Part shown: in pieces, positions 36,418 through 45,544 of the stretch
How the letters are laid out: every line of letters begins with the position of its first letter
How positions within the stretch are numbered: position 1 is the stretch's first letter
DNA from: Sinorhizobium numidicum
GTDB lineage: Bacteria > Pseudomonadota > Alphaproteobacteria > Rhizobiales > Rhizobiaceae
Assembly (NCBI RefSeq): GCF_029892045.1
Contig: NZ_CP120368.1
Span: 2,788,001 to 2,852,000, forward strand
DNA length: 64,000 nt
Direction: 5' to 3'
Position numbers and translations under genes: made by a program
The notes under the pieces: model-generated
Told to the model about the DNA's origin: nothing
What the model saw: the letters and a program-made list of their open reading frames with translations, nothing else
Database searches by the model: none

Positions 36418-36801
36418 CTAATCGCGGATGAACGTCTGGATCTCGTCGGGCGTGACCTTGCCGTCCCTGTTGACGTCCACCTTGTCGAAAATCCGCCTGT
36501 GGATGGTGCTGATCTCCTCGAATGAAAGCGCGCCGTCATTGTCCGCATCGGTGATTGCGAACATGATTTTCATCATCTGCCGGTGCATCTGCATTCCCCT
36601 CATCCGATCGCGATGCCTCATACGGTCCCCACGCATTCCGTCCCCTCGCACCCTATCCGGCCGATCCGCTTGCACGTCCTGGTCGGGCATTTCCTCGGGC
36701 TGCGGAGCCGCGTCGGTCGCCTGTGCAGCAGCGAAGGTCGTTGCGCTGATGGTCATCAGCGCAGCAAGGGCGGCCACGGCTGGCAATCTCATTGGTGACA
36801 T
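36418..36801 (-). CDS. Secreted EF-hand calcium-binding protein
   Basis: 127 residues with a Sec signal peptide (RLPAVAALAALMTISATTFAAAQA). A Met/Arg/Asp-rich linker (RGDGMRGDRMRHRDRMRGMQMHRQMM) is followed by two EF-hand loops: DADNDGALSFEE and DVNRDGKVTPDE, both with the canonical Ca ligands. Periplasmic EF-hand proteins of rhizobia have calcium-buffering or unknown roles. The gene is flanked on both sides by RIME1 copies in the same orientation; the second starts 24 bases upstream of its start codon, so the promoter must lie in or beyond the repeat. Confidence 0.87.
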   Translation of the reverse strand: MSPMRLPAVAALAALMTISATTFAAAQATDAAPQPEEMPDQDVQADRPDRVRGDGMRGDRMRHRDRMRGMQMHRQMMKIMFAITDADNDGALSFEEISTIHRRIFDKVDVNRDGKVTPDEIQTFIRD

Positions 36802-36824
36802 CTGAATTCCTCCTCCAGATTGGC

Positions 36825-36931
36825 CTACAGCGTCGTGCGTCTTTTCAGACGCACAAAGGTCGCTGTAGCACTTTGAATTGCTGCATGTTTTTGTCCTTAA
36901 GTCGGCTCCGATTTAAGGAAACATGCAGTAG
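36825..36931 (-). repeat. RIME1-type repeat (minus orientation)
   Basis: Reverse complement of the 20292 copy, with GTGCGTCTTTTCAGACGCAC and CCTTAAGTCGGCTCCGATTTAAGG. It lies one base from the GNAT stop codon and about 20 bases upstream of the EF-hand gene. Confidence 0.9.
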
Positions 36932-36932
36932 G

Positions 36933-37478
36933 TCAGGTTTGTTGAAGCGGCTTCATCATCCGCAACAAAGGCACGGCCGTGCCGCCGCGGTCGTCGGATA
37001 CCCGCTCCACCGGCTGGTAACCGCAAGCACGGTAGAGAGGTTCCCCCGCCATCGTCGCCATGAGTTCGACGCGGCTGAAACCTTCGGCGCGCGCAGCCTC
37101 CTCGCAGAGCGACAGTATCAGCCGGCCGACACCGCGGCGGGTGAAGTCCGGATGCGTGTACATGGCGCGCACCCGTGCCGGATCGGTCGTAGGATCGATC
37201 AGCGCCGCGTCGCGCCCCGGCGAGCGGTCTCCGCCATAGAGCGTCGCGCGACGGCTCCAGCCGCCGCACCCCGCAATGACACCATTCTGCTCGACGATAA
37301 AATAGGTGCCGTCGTCGATGAGTTGCGTATCGAGGCCCATGATCTTCCGGCTCGACGCGATCTCATCGGCATTCAGGAACGGCTTCTGCAGTTCGGAGAT
37401 GGCCGCGTCCATCAGCGCCGCGAGAGCCGGAAGATCATCGCGGGTCGCCAATCGATGCTCCAGGGCGCCACCGGCCAT
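36933..37478 (-). CDS. GNAT-family N-acetyltransferase
   Basis: 181 residues. N-terminal EHRLATRDDLPALAALMDAAI, then VRAMYTHPDFTRRGVGRLILSLCEEAARAEGF, which contains the acetyl-CoA pyrophosphate loop R-R-G-V-G-R (Q/RxxGxG/A), and ELMATMAGEPLYRACGYQPVE at the end. It transfers an acetyl group to an unknown amine. Its start is 16 bases from the stop of the decarboxylase gene upstream on the same strand, so both may be co-transcribed. Confidence 0.88.
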   Translation of the reverse strand: MAGGALEHRLATRDDLPALAALMDAAISELQKPFLNADEIASSRKIMGLDTQLIDDGTYFIVEQNGVIAGCGGWSRRATLYGGDRSPGRDAALIDPTTDPARVRAMYTHPDFTRRGVGRLILSLCEEAARAEGFSRVELMATMAGEPLYRACGYQPVERVSDDRGGTAVPLLRMMKPLQQT

Positions 37479-37494
37479 GACAATGCTCCGCTGC

Positions 37495-38934
37495 TTATCC
37501 GTTCGCCAGATCGGAGGCCGCGGCCGCGCTGCGAACCGCCCGCCACGCCGCTATGATCGCATCTGTGGCCGTCTCCGCGGCCCGATCATCCGTCAGCCAT
37601 GAAATGACGGAAACGCGCATTACCTTCCGGCCGCGCCAGGTCGCGCCGCCGGCAAAGCAGAGGCCGTCGGCCTGCACCCTCTCGATCGTCCGCTGGGTCA
37701 GCCGATCGGCCTCGTCCTCCGAGGCTCCCGCGCCGAAGCGCACCAGAAACTGATTGAGCATCACCTCGTTCAGCACCGTGATGCCGTTCTCAGCGCTCAA
37801 TCTTTCCGCCATCGCATGGGCGATGCGGCAATGCCGCTCGATCATGGCTGCAATGCCCTCGCGGCCGAGGTGCTTGATCATCGCCCAGGTCGCAAATCCG
37901 CGGGCGCGACGAGAAAGCTCCGGCACGAAATGGCTCGGATCGCGCTCGCCTTCATGGCTCGGCGGCAGATAGCTGGCGGCAATCGTCATTGCCCGGCGAT
38001 GGGCCTCTTCGTCACCAACGATGGCGTAGCCGCAATCATAGGGCGTTTGCAGCCATTTGTGGCCGTCTGTCGCCCAGGAATCGGCTTTGTCGGCGCCGTC
38101 GGCGAGCGCCTTCTTTTCAGGGCAGGTGCGCGCCCAGAGACCGAAAGCGCCGTCGACGTGGATCCATGCGCCGATCCGCCTGGCGACGGGGATGAGGGCG
38201 GCGAAATCGTCGAACGCGCCGGTATTGATCTGCCCCGCCTGGAGTATGACGATGCACGGGCCGGAGACCTTGCCGGCCGCTTCGGCAAATTTCGATGGAG
38301 CGATCCGCCCCATGTCATCGGTCTTCAGGCGAAAGACGCGATCTTGCCCCAGCCCAAGAAACTGCAGCGCCGAAAAAACGGTCGTATGCGCGTCGTCGCC
38401 GATCAGCACGGTAATCGGCGGCGCGCCGAACAGACCCTGCGCCTCGACGTCCCATCCGGCCTTCCTCAACACGTCGCCCCGCGCCGCCGCAAGGCAGACG
38501 AAATTGGCCAATGTCGCGCCGGTCACTAAACCAACGGAGCTTTCCCTCGGCAGATCGAGAAGATTGAGCAGCCAGTCTCCGGCGACCGCTTCGGCCGCGG
38601 CCGCGGCTGGTGCCGCATGGTGGTTGCCGGCATTTTGGCCCCAGGCGCTCGTCAACCAGTCGGCGGCAACCCCGACGGGGTGCGACCCGCCGATCACCCA
38701 GCCGAAAAACCGCGGGCCGGTCATCGCGTGCAGTCCCGGCTCCGCCTTTCCGGCAAGTTCCTCGATCACCTCGGGCCCGGAACTTCCTCCTTCGGGAACG
38801 GGCTCGCGGAACGCCTCCAGCGAGGCGAGATAGGAGACCTGCGGTCTCTGCGGGGCTTCGGATATCCCGTCGCGGAAGCGCGTCGCATGTCTTGCCGCGC
38901 GAAGAAAAAGATCGCTCACCGACCCGCCGCTCAT
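37495..38934 (-). CDS. PLP-dependent decarboxylase (group II, aromatic-L-amino-acid/glutamate decarboxylase type)
   Basis: 479 residues. The Schiff-base lysine is in ADSWATDGHKWLQTPYDCG; further marks are GLVTGATLANFVCLAAARG, ILQAGQINTGAFDDF, and HVDGAFGLWA with the cofactor-binding Asp. Family members decarboxylate aromatic amino acids, aspartate or glutamate; the substrate is uncertain. The ATG at 38934 has GGGAGGC upstream. The GNAT gene follows at 17 bases, which might acetylate the amine product (inference). Confidence 0.88.
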   Translation of the reverse strand: MSGGSVSDLFLRAARHATRFRDGISEAPQRPQVSYLASLEAFREPVPEGGSSGPEVIEELAGKAEPGLHAMTGPRFFGWVIGGSHPVGVAADWLTSAWGQNAGNHHAAPAAAAAEAVAGDWLLNLLDLPRESSVGLVTGATLANFVCLAAARGDVLRKAGWDVEAQGLFGAPPITVLIGDDAHTTVFSALQFLGLGQDRVFRLKTDDMGRIAPSKFAEAAGKVSGPCIVILQAGQINTGAFDDFAALIPVARRIGAWIHVDGAFGLWARTCPEKKALADGADKADSWATDGHKWLQTPYDCGYAIVGDEEAHRRAMTIAASYLPPSHEGERDPSHFVPELSRRARGFATWAMIKHLGREGIAAMIERHCRIAHAMAERLSAENGITVLNEVMLNQFLVRFGAGASEDEADRLTQRTIERVQADGLCFAGGATWRGRKVMRVSVISWLTDDRAAETATDAIIAAWRAVRSAAAASDLANG

Positions 38935-39073
38935 CAAGCGCCTCCCTCAGGTGAGGCGGCAACGCCGCCGCACCATTGCGATTGAACCTATCGTCCTTCC
39001 GAGCGTCACGCTCCGCAGTACGTGCGAGCCGCAACACCTCTGCCCTATATGTCTCCGACCGCACCGGTCTGCC

Positions 39074-40513
39074 TCAGGCAGCCCCTCGCTCCTCGACCGG
39101 CCGCACATTCTGGTTCATGCGGAACAGGTTCTGCGGATCGTATCGCCGCTTGACCTCGACGAGCCGATGATAGTTGCCGCCATAGGCGGCCTCGACCCGG
39201 TCGATCTCGTCCTCAGGCATGAAGTTGATATAGGCGGTCCCGGCGGCATAGGGCTTGGCCGTCTCGAAGAGCCGGCGCGCCCAATCGATACAGGCCTGGT
39301 CCATTGCCGGTTCGCGCCAACGGGCGTGAACGTTCATGACGAAATGGGCGCTGCGCTGCGGAAATGCGGTGTCTTCCGCCGCAACACGCCCGGCGGCCCC
39401 GCCGACATGGGCGATGAATATTTCGCATTCCGGCCCGGGCAATTGCCGAACGGCATCGAGGAGAATGCCGATCGTCGTGTCGGAAAGCTCCATGAAATCA
39501 TGGCTCTTCCAATAGTTGCGGGCACCCGGCGTCAGCAAGGGATCGAACGCCTGCTGCCAGCCGACGAAGGGGCTGGGACCGACGACGTCGGCGATCGGGT
39601 TTCCGATCGAGCGCAGGCCCCCGGTCGCCTTCTCCCCCACGTCGGGATCGCCGCAATAGCACATGGCGAGGACCAGGATCTCCTTGCCATGCCACTCCTC
39701 GGGGAGAAACGGCAGCGGCGGCGCCTGTCGCATCACAGCCCAGCAGGTCAGTTCATCCGGCGCGCTTTCCAGAACTTCGCGATATTGCTGGAGAACCTCT
39801 TGGGCGTCGGCGAAGGGATGCACGACGAGCCCTGCAGTAACCTGCGGACCAAACTCGTGAAGCTCGAATTCGAAGGCTGTGACCACCCCGAAATTCCCGC
39901 CGCCGCCCCTCAGAGCCCAGAAGAGGTCGCGATGCTCCGTCGGGCTCGCGCGCACCAATTCGCCATTCGCAGTCACGACATCGGCCGAAAGCAGGCTGTC
40001 GATGGTCAATCCGAGCTTGCGCGTGATCCAGCCGAATCCGCCGCCAAGCGTCAGGCCGGCGATGCCGGTGGTGGAGTTGATGCCGGTCGGCAGTGCCAGC
40101 CGAAACGCCTGCGTTTCCTTGTCCACATCGGCAAGCGTCGCGCCGGGCTCGACCCAGGCCCGTTTCGTCGCCACATCCACGCGCACTGATTTCATCGGCG
40201 ACAGGTCGATCATCAGACCGCCATCGCAGATGGCATTGCCGGCGATATTGTGCCCGCCGCCGCGCACCGAGACGAGCAGCTCATTCTCCGCCGCGAACCG
40301 AACCGCATTGATGACATCGGCGGCTCCGGCGCATTGCACGATCAGCGCAGGCCTGCGGTCGACCATGGCATTCCAGATGGCGCGCGCCTCGTCATAGGCT
40401 GGATCGGTCGCGTTCAGCACGTGGCCGCGCTGCTGCCCCGCGAGTGCCTCGATCGCTGCGGCGCTGATCATCGTCTTTCCGGCGTGCAGATTGGTGAGGC
40501 TCATATCATTCAT
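39074..40513 (-). CDS. BBE-type FAD-linked oxidoreductase
   Basis: 479 residues. The FAD-binding domain has SVRGGGHNIAGNAICDGGLMIDL, with the His that carries the 8-alpha FAD bond in the GGGHN segment, GITGLTLGGG-like GIAGLTLGGGFGWITRKLGL, and a C-terminal BBE segment NYHRLVEVKRRYDPQNLFRMNQNV. Enzymes of this class oxidise sugars, alkaloids or alcohols with O2; a Cys in AMCYCGD might be the second FAD link. The ATG at 40513 has GGGAGGAG upstream; the open frame to 40666 is not conserved. Confidence 0.9.
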   Translation of the reverse strand: MNDMSLTNLHAGKTMISAAAIEALAGQQRGHVLNATDPAYDEARAIWNAMVDRRPALIVQCAGAADVINAVRFAAENELLVSVRGGGHNIAGNAICDGGLMIDLSPMKSVRVDVATKRAWVEPGATLADVDKETQAFRLALPTGINSTTGIAGLTLGGGFGWITRKLGLTIDSLLSADVVTANGELVRASPTEHRDLFWALRGGGGNFGVVTAFEFELHEFGPQVTAGLVVHPFADAQEVLQQYREVLESAPDELTCWAVMRQAPPLPFLPEEWHGKEILVLAMCYCGDPDVGEKATGGLRSIGNPIADVVGPSPFVGWQQAFDPLLTPGARNYWKSHDFMELSDTTIGILLDAVRQLPGPECEIFIAHVGGAAGRVAAEDTAFPQRSAHFVMNVHARWREPAMDQACIDWARRLFETAKPYAAGTAYINFMPEDEIDRVEAAYGGNYHRLVEVKRRYDPQNLFRMNQNVRPVEERGAA

Positions 40514-40774
40514 GATTCGCTCCTCCCGCGGTGAGCCCTTGCCCCAGAGCGCGGCATTCTGCTCTTTTGCCAGGCGCCTCGCAAGCGGCTGCTCGTTGCC
40601 CATGCGCCGGTACCGTCTCCAGGAATTCGGAAAGAGTAGGCCTGATACGGCGTCAAAATGCTCCACTGAGAATCACACCGGAGCGAGAGCGTCGGCAATC
40701 AAGCTCTGGGCAAGGTTAGGAGCAGAGAAAGCGAAACGCGACGCGCTTTGAAAAGCTTGGAGGCAGGTTTGGGC

Positions 40775-41542
40775 ATGAAGGTCGTCATTCTCGCCGGCGG
40801 ATACGGCACCCGCATCTCCGAGGAAAGCCATCTCCGACCCAAGCCGATGATCGAGATCGGTGGACGCCCGATCCTGTGGCACATCATGAAGATCTATAGC
40901 CATTTCGGCTTTTCCGATTTCGTGATCTGCCTCGGCTATCGCGGCTACATGATCAAGGAATACTTCTCCAATCATATCCTGCATTCGTCGGACGTCACGT
41001 TCAACATGGCGACGGGCGAGACCACCTATCATACGAAAACGGCTGAGCCCTGGCGCGTCACCCTCGTGGACACCGGCGCGGAATCCCTGACCGGCGGGCG
41101 CCTCAAGCGCGTCGCCTCCTATCTGGGCGACACCTTCTGTCTCACCTATGGCGATGGCGTCGCCGATATCGACGTCCGCGCCTTGACCGGTTTCCACAAC
41201 CGGCACGGTCGGGAGGCCACGGTGACGAGCGTCGTGCCGCCGGGGCGCTACGGAGCGCTTGCGGTTGAAGCCGGGCAGGTCAACAGCTTCACGGAAAAGC
41301 CCGCCGGCGACAACGGCCGGATCAATGGCGGCTTCTTCGTGCTCAATCGTTCCGTGCTTGACCGCATCGAAGACGACCACACCGCCTTCGAGGAGGCGCC
41401 ATTGGAAGGCTTGGTCCGCGACGGCCAACTGATGGCCTTTCCGCACGACGGCTTCTGGCGCCCCATGGACACGCTGCGCGACAAGAATCAGCTTGAGGAG
41501 CTTTGGCAGGAGAACCGCGCGCCCTGGAAGATCTGGTCATGA
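40775..41542 (+). CDS. rfbF: Glucose-1-phosphate cytidylyltransferase
   Basis: 255 residues. Begins MKVVILAGGYGTRISEESHLRPKPMIEIGGRPILWHIMKIYSHFG, the nucleotidyltransferase signature with catalytic Arg and Lys; it is typed as RfbF by GFSDFVICLGYRGYMIKEYF and the later TYGDGVADIDVRAL and HDGFWRPMDTLRDKNQLE. It makes CDP-glucose from CTP and glucose-1-phosphate, the entry to CDP-deoxysugars. GGAGG lies 11 bases before the ATG at 40775. Its stop overlaps the ATG of rfbG (ATGA). Confidence 0.94.
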   Translation: MKVVILAGGYGTRISEESHLRPKPMIEIGGRPILWHIMKIYSHFGFSDFVICLGYRGYMIKEYFSNHILHSSDVTFNMATGETTYHTKTAEPWRVTLVDTGAESLTGGRLKRVASYLGDTFCLTYGDGVADIDVRALTGFHNRHGREATVTSVVPPGRYGALAVEAGQVNSFTEKPAGDNGRINGGFFVLNRSVLDRIEDDHTAFEEAPLEGLVRDGQLMAFPHDGFWRPMDTLRDKNQLEELWQENRAPWKIWS

Positions 41543-42609
41543 CCCTTCCGCCCGATCCGGATTTTTGGGCGGGAAAACGCGTGCTTCTGACCGGCCATAC
41601 GGGCTTCAAGGGCAGTTGGGCGGGATTGTGGCTGAAAAAGATGGGTGCCCATGTCGGCGGTTACGCCTTGCCCCCTGTTTCGGAGCCATCCCTCCACTCC
41701 CTGTTGTACGCAGACGAGTGCCCGCATGGGCAATTCGGCGATATTCGCGATGACGAGACACTCACCGCGATCATGCGGAAGACCGAGCCGGAGATCATCC
41801 TGCACATGGCGGCACAGCCGCTGGTGCGTGAAAGCTATGCGACGCCCGCCGACACCTTCGATGTCAACGTCATGGGCACGATCCGGCTTCTCGAAGCCGC
41901 ACGCGCCGCGCACTCGGTAAAGGCCATTCTCGTCGTGACGACGGACAAGGTCTATCGCAACGACGAGAGCGGACGGCACTTTCAGGAAAGCGACAGGCTG
42001 GGCGGACACGATCCCTATTCGGGCTCCAAGGCCGCGTGCGAGATTGCCGTCGCAACCTGGCGCAGCGCCTATCTCAACGAGCGCGGCATCCGGATTGCGA
42101 CGGCACGCGGCGGCAATGTCATCGGCGGCGGCGACTTTTCTACCGACCGGCTTGTCCCCGATATCGTACGTGCAGCCCTCTCCGGCACCAGGCTCAACAT
42201 TCGCAGTCCGCTCGCGACGCGTCCCTGGCAGCACGTGCTCGATTGCCTCAATGGCTACTTCCTCTTTGCCGAAGCGCTCTATCGCGGCGAGAGCGACGTC
42301 GAGGCTCTGAACTTCGGCCCCTCGCCTGCTGAACGGCCGATTGCCGTGCGCGATGTGGCGCACGCCATTCAGGTGGCGATGGGTCTCGACCTGCAATGGG
42401 ACGATGTCTCTTTGCTGGGCCAACCGCGAGAGATGCAGACGCTCGGTCTGGACCCGGCGCTCGCCGGGAAGAGCCTGGCCTGGCGCGCGCAACTGACGCA
42501 AGAACAGGCGATCGAATGGACTGCGCGCTGGTATGACGGCTGGCGCCGCGGCGAGCCGGCGCATCAACTCACGCTTGACCAGATCGACGCATTTACGAAA
42601 GGCCGCTGA
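41539..42609 (+). CDS. rfbG: CDP-glucose 4,6-dehydratase
   Basis: 356 residues of the short-chain dehydrogenase (extended) class. NAD motif in VLLTGHTGFKGSW; catalytic tyrosine in YSGSKAACE (YxxxK); VVTTDKVYRNDE is typical of RfbG. It converts CDP-glucose to CDP-4-keto-6-deoxyglucose. Translation is coupled to rfbF by a 4-base overlap; the methyltransferase gene follows six bases later. Confidence 0.94.
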   Translation: MTLPPDPDFWAGKRVLLTGHTGFKGSWAGLWLKKMGAHVGGYALPPVSEPSLHSLLYADECPHGQFGDIRDDETLTAIMRKTEPEIILHMAAQPLVRESYATPADTFDVNVMGTIRLLEAARAAHSVKAILVVTTDKVYRNDESGRHFQESDRLGGHDPYSGSKAACEIAVATWRSAYLNERGIRIATARGGNVIGGGDFSTDRLVPDIVRAALSGTRLNIRSPLATRPWQHVLDCLNGYFLFAEALYRGESDVEALNFGPSPAERPIAVRDVAHAIQVAMGLDLQWDDVSLLGQPREMQTLGLDPALAGKSLAWRAQLTQEQAIEWTARWYDGWRRGEPAHQLTLDQIDAFTKGR

Positions 42610-42614
42610 TCACG

Positions 42615-43847
42615 ATGTCTCACTCATGCCGCTTCTGCTCGACCCCGCTGGCGACCGTTGTTGCGGATCTCGGAGCCACTCCTTGGTCCAACTCGTTTCT
42701 CGAGCCGACGGACGAAGCGATTGCAAGGGAACAGGCCTTTCCGCTGAAGGTGATGGTCTGTTCGGAATGCCTGCTCGTTCAGACCACCGAAACGGTGCCG
42801 GCCGACGAGATCTTCAACGCCGACTACCATTATCTCTCGTCGTTTTCGACGAGCTGGCTTGACCATGCTCGGTGTTATGCCGAGACAATGAGCGAACGCT
42901 TCAGCCTCGACCGCGGCTCGCAAGTGGTGGAGGTCGCCTCAAACGATGGCTATCTGTTGCAGTATTTCGCCGAGAAAGACATCCCGGTGCTCGGTGTGGA
43001 ACCGGCAGCCAATGCCGCCAAGATCGCCGAAAGCCGCAATGTCCCCACCCATGTCGCCTTTTTCGGGCGGGAGACTGCAAGCGAACTGGTGAGGCGCGAA
43101 ATTCGCGCCGATCTGACAGCCGCAAACAATGTTCTGGCGCATGTGCCGGACATCGCCGATTTCGTCAGCGGCTTCGCGATTCTATTGAAACCCGAAGGCG
43201 TTGCCACCTTCGAATTTCCCCATCTCCTACGCCTGATCGAAGGCATTCAGTTCGATACGATCTATCATGAGCATTATTCCTATCTCTCGCTCGTTGCCGT
43301 CGAACGCATTTTCGCCGCGTGCGGATTGAAAGTCTTCGACGTGGAGGAACTGCCGACCCACGGGGGCTCGCTCCGCGTCTACGCCCAGTTGACGACGGGT
43401 ACCAGGGCGTCGACCGAAGGACTCGCGAAGGTGCGGGCAGACGAGGCGAGCGCCGGACTGACAAGGATGGAAAGCTATGTCGCTTTCGGCAAGCGGATCG
43501 CTGCCGTCTGCGAGGAGTTTCGTGCCTTCCTGGAGAAGGCCAGGAGCGAGGGCAAGACCGTGGCGGCCTATGGCGCGGCGGCCAAGGGCAACACGTTCTT
43601 GAATGTCTGCGGCGTGACGTCCACCGAGATCGATTTCATCGTCGACCGCAACGATCTGAAACAGCGCAAGCTCTCGCCGGGCAGCCATATCCCCATTCAC
43701 GCCCCGGCCAAGCTCGAGGCCGCCAAGCCCGACTACGTCGTCATCCTGCCGTGGAACCTAACGGACGAGATCGTTGCCGCCAACGCTCAGATCCGCTCGT
43801 GGGGCGGCCGCTTCGTGGTCGCCATTCCCGAAGTGCGGCTGATTTGA
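42615..43847 (+). CDS. NDP-sugar C-methyltransferase with zinc-binding N-terminus
   Basis: 410 residues. The N-terminal zinc motif (CRFCSTPL ... VMVCSECLLVQ, four cysteines) is followed by a class I SAM domain with VVEVASNDGYLLQYF and the EHYSYLS segment with a catalytic His/Tyr, then a C-terminal methyltransferase-associated domain (YGAAAKGNTFLNVCG). This is the layout of TylC3-type enzymes, which C-methylate position 3 of a 4-keto-6-deoxysugar. With rfbF/rfbG upstream, the likely substrate is a CDP-4-keto-6-deoxyhexose (inference). Confidence 0.88.
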   Translation: MSHSCRFCSTPLATVVADLGATPWSNSFLEPTDEAIAREQAFPLKVMVCSECLLVQTTETVPADEIFNADYHYLSSFSTSWLDHARCYAETMSERFSLDRGSQVVEVASNDGYLLQYFAEKDIPVLGVEPAANAAKIAESRNVPTHVAFFGRETASELVRREIRADLTAANNVLAHVPDIADFVSGFAILLKPEGVATFEFPHLLRLIEGIQFDTIYHEHYSYLSLVAVERIFAACGLKVFDVEELPTHGGSLRVYAQLTTGTRASTEGLAKVRADEASAGLTRMESYVAFGKRIAAVCEEFRAFLEKARSEGKTVAAYGAAAKGNTFLNVCGVTSTEIDFIVDRNDLKQRKLSPGSHIPIHAPAKLEAAKPDYVVILPWNLTDEIVAANAQIRSWGGRFVVAIPEVRLI

Positions 43848-43911
43848 GGGGCCGCGGCGACCGCAAGCCGCTCGCGTCGGCCTCAGGCACTTTGGCAGCA
43901 CGCGATGGCCG

Positions 43912-44445
43912 TCAGATAAAGGCAAAGTTGCGGTCGCGCTCCGACATCTGCGTAACGTCGATGGGCCACGCGATATTCAGGCGCGGATCAAGCGCATTCA
44001 GGCCGCCCTCTGCATGTCCGACGTAAGGTTTATCATGGAGGTAAATCAGCTCGCAATTGTCGGTCAGCGTCTGGAATCCGTGCGCAAAGCCGCCCGGAAC
44101 CATCATAGATCGCGCATTCTCTGCGCTCAGAACCTCGCCGTGCCACTTCAGATAGGTGGGCGAGTCCGGCCGCATGTCGACAGCAACGTCAAAAATTGCT
44201 CCGACCACACACGACACCAACTTAGCCTCGTCATGCGGGGAGCGTTGGAAATGCATGCCGCGGATTACACCCCTCACGCCGGTCATCGTGTGATTGATCT
44301 GGGCGATGACGCCGGTCGAGCCGAAATCGTCAAGCTCTTCTTGGCAAAAAAAACGCGAAAAAAAACCGCGCTCATCACCAATCTGCGTCCGCTCTACGAT
44401 CACCAAGCCAGCGAGCTCAGTGGGGATACGCTTAAATCGCGACAT
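43912..44445 (-). CDS. rfbC: dTDP-4-dehydrorhamnose 3,5-epimerase-like protein
   Basis: 178 residues of the RmlC cupin fold: LAGLVIVERTQIGDERGFFSRFFCQEELDDFG, VIRGMHFQRSPHDEAKLVSCVVGAIFDVAVDMR (catalytic His in GMHFQ), and MMVPGGFAHGFQTLTDN. It epimerises C3/C5 of 4-keto-6-deoxysugars. It is on the opposite strand to the rest of the cluster. The ATG at 44445 has GAGG eight bases upstream; the frame continuing to 44922 has no family content. The substrate is probably the CDP sugar made by the neighbours. Confidence 0.92.
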   Translation of the reverse strand: MSRFKRIPTELAGLVIVERTQIGDERGFFSRFFCQEELDDFGSTGVIAQINHTMTGVRGVIRGMHFQRSPHDEAKLVSCVVGAIFDVAVDMRPDSPTYLKWHGEVLSAENARSMMVPGGFAHGFQTLTDNCELIYLHDKPYVGHAEGGLNALDPRLNIAWPIDVTQMSERDRNFAFI

Positions 44446-44694
44446 TGCATAACCTCTAAATTGCGCGAATCGTCCACGATCCGGTCCGATGTCGTCCGCT
44501 TTCGGGCTGCGGGGCGCCACGCGGGTACGTTTTTTCGCAGACCTTGACCCAGACGTCTGAGAAGCTTCATTAGACGGTGAGCTTGATGGCCTCAACAGCA
44601 TTTCCGATCGATCGAAAGACGTGGCACCCGGGAGCAATGAAATGATGAACATGGCTCCGCCAAGTCTCACCGCCATCCGCGATTGGAAGGGCAT

Positions 44695-45522
44695 TTGACG
44701 ACAAAAGTTCTTCTCACGGGCGCCACAGGTTTTGTCGGCCGTCACGTCCTCAACGAGCTGATCGAACGCGGCATGGTCGCATACCCTGTCGTTCGTGAGG
44801 GAAACGAAGAGAGATTTTCCGCCAGGGCGGGAATTGGTCGTGTTCTTTCGACGAGCGCGCTTTTTGCCGAATCTGATAGCTGGTGGGCCGAAGCGCTCGC
44901 GGATATCGACATAGTCGTTCATCTGGCGTGGTATGCCGAACCCGGCAAATACCTCACGTCACCGATCAATCTCGATTGTCTTGCCGGCACACTGGCAATG
45001 GCCAAGGGCGCCGCCGCAGCCGGCGTCAAACGCTTTGTCGGCATCGGCACTTGTTTCGAGTATGAGTTAACGGGCCGCCCCCTCACGACGGATACGCCGC
45101 TCAAGCCTTCAACGCCTTACGCGGGCGCCAAGGCGGCGGCGTTCCTGGCGCTCTCTCAATGGTTGCCGCAGAACGGCGTCGAATTTGCGTGGTGCCGTCT
45201 GTTCTATCTTTACGGCGAGGGAGAGGACGAACGACGCTTCGTCCCTTATCTCAGAAATTCGCTCGCCTCCGGCCGGAAAGCCGACCTGACCCAAGGCCTC
45301 CAAGTCCGCGATTTTCTAGATATTCGCGAAGCCGCCAGGATGATTGTGGATGTGTCGGTCAGCACCGCGCAAGGAGCAGTGAATATCTGTTCGGGCGTGC
45401 CGATAACGATCCGGGAATTTGCTGAGAGAATCGCCGACGAATATGGGAGGCGGGACCTGCTCAATTTCGGAGGACGGGCCGAAAACCTCGTTGATCCGCC
45501 CCATGTCGTGGGCGTCAAGTAA
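44695..45522 (+). CDS. NAD-dependent sugar-nucleotide epimerase/dehydratase/reductase
   Basis: 275 residues, extended SDR: TKVLLTGATGFVGRHVLNEL (NAD loop GATGFVG), TPYAGAKAAAF (YxxxK), FAWCRLFYLYGEGEDE. It is shorter than true epimerases (~310-330), like the 4-ketoreductases that finish deoxysugars. A TTG at 44695 with GGAAGG four bases upstream is my start; the frame begins at another TTG (44683), which overlaps that site. It is followed 22 bases later by a second methyltransferase gene. Confidence 0.82.
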   Translation: MTTKVLLTGATGFVGRHVLNELIERGMVAYPVVREGNEERFSARAGIGRVLSTSALFAESDSWWAEALADIDIVVHLAWYAEPGKYLTSPINLDCLAGTLAMAKGAAAAGVKRFVGIGTCFEYELTGRPLTTDTPLKPSTPYAGAKAAAFLALSQWLPQNGVEFAWCRLFYLYGEGEDERRFVPYLRNSLASGRKADLTQGLQVRDFLDIREAARMIVDVSVSTAQGAVNICSGVPITIREFAERIADEYGRRDLLNFGGRAENLVDPPHVVGVK

Positions 45523-45544
45523 CCGAAAGGCCAAGGGACCATCG

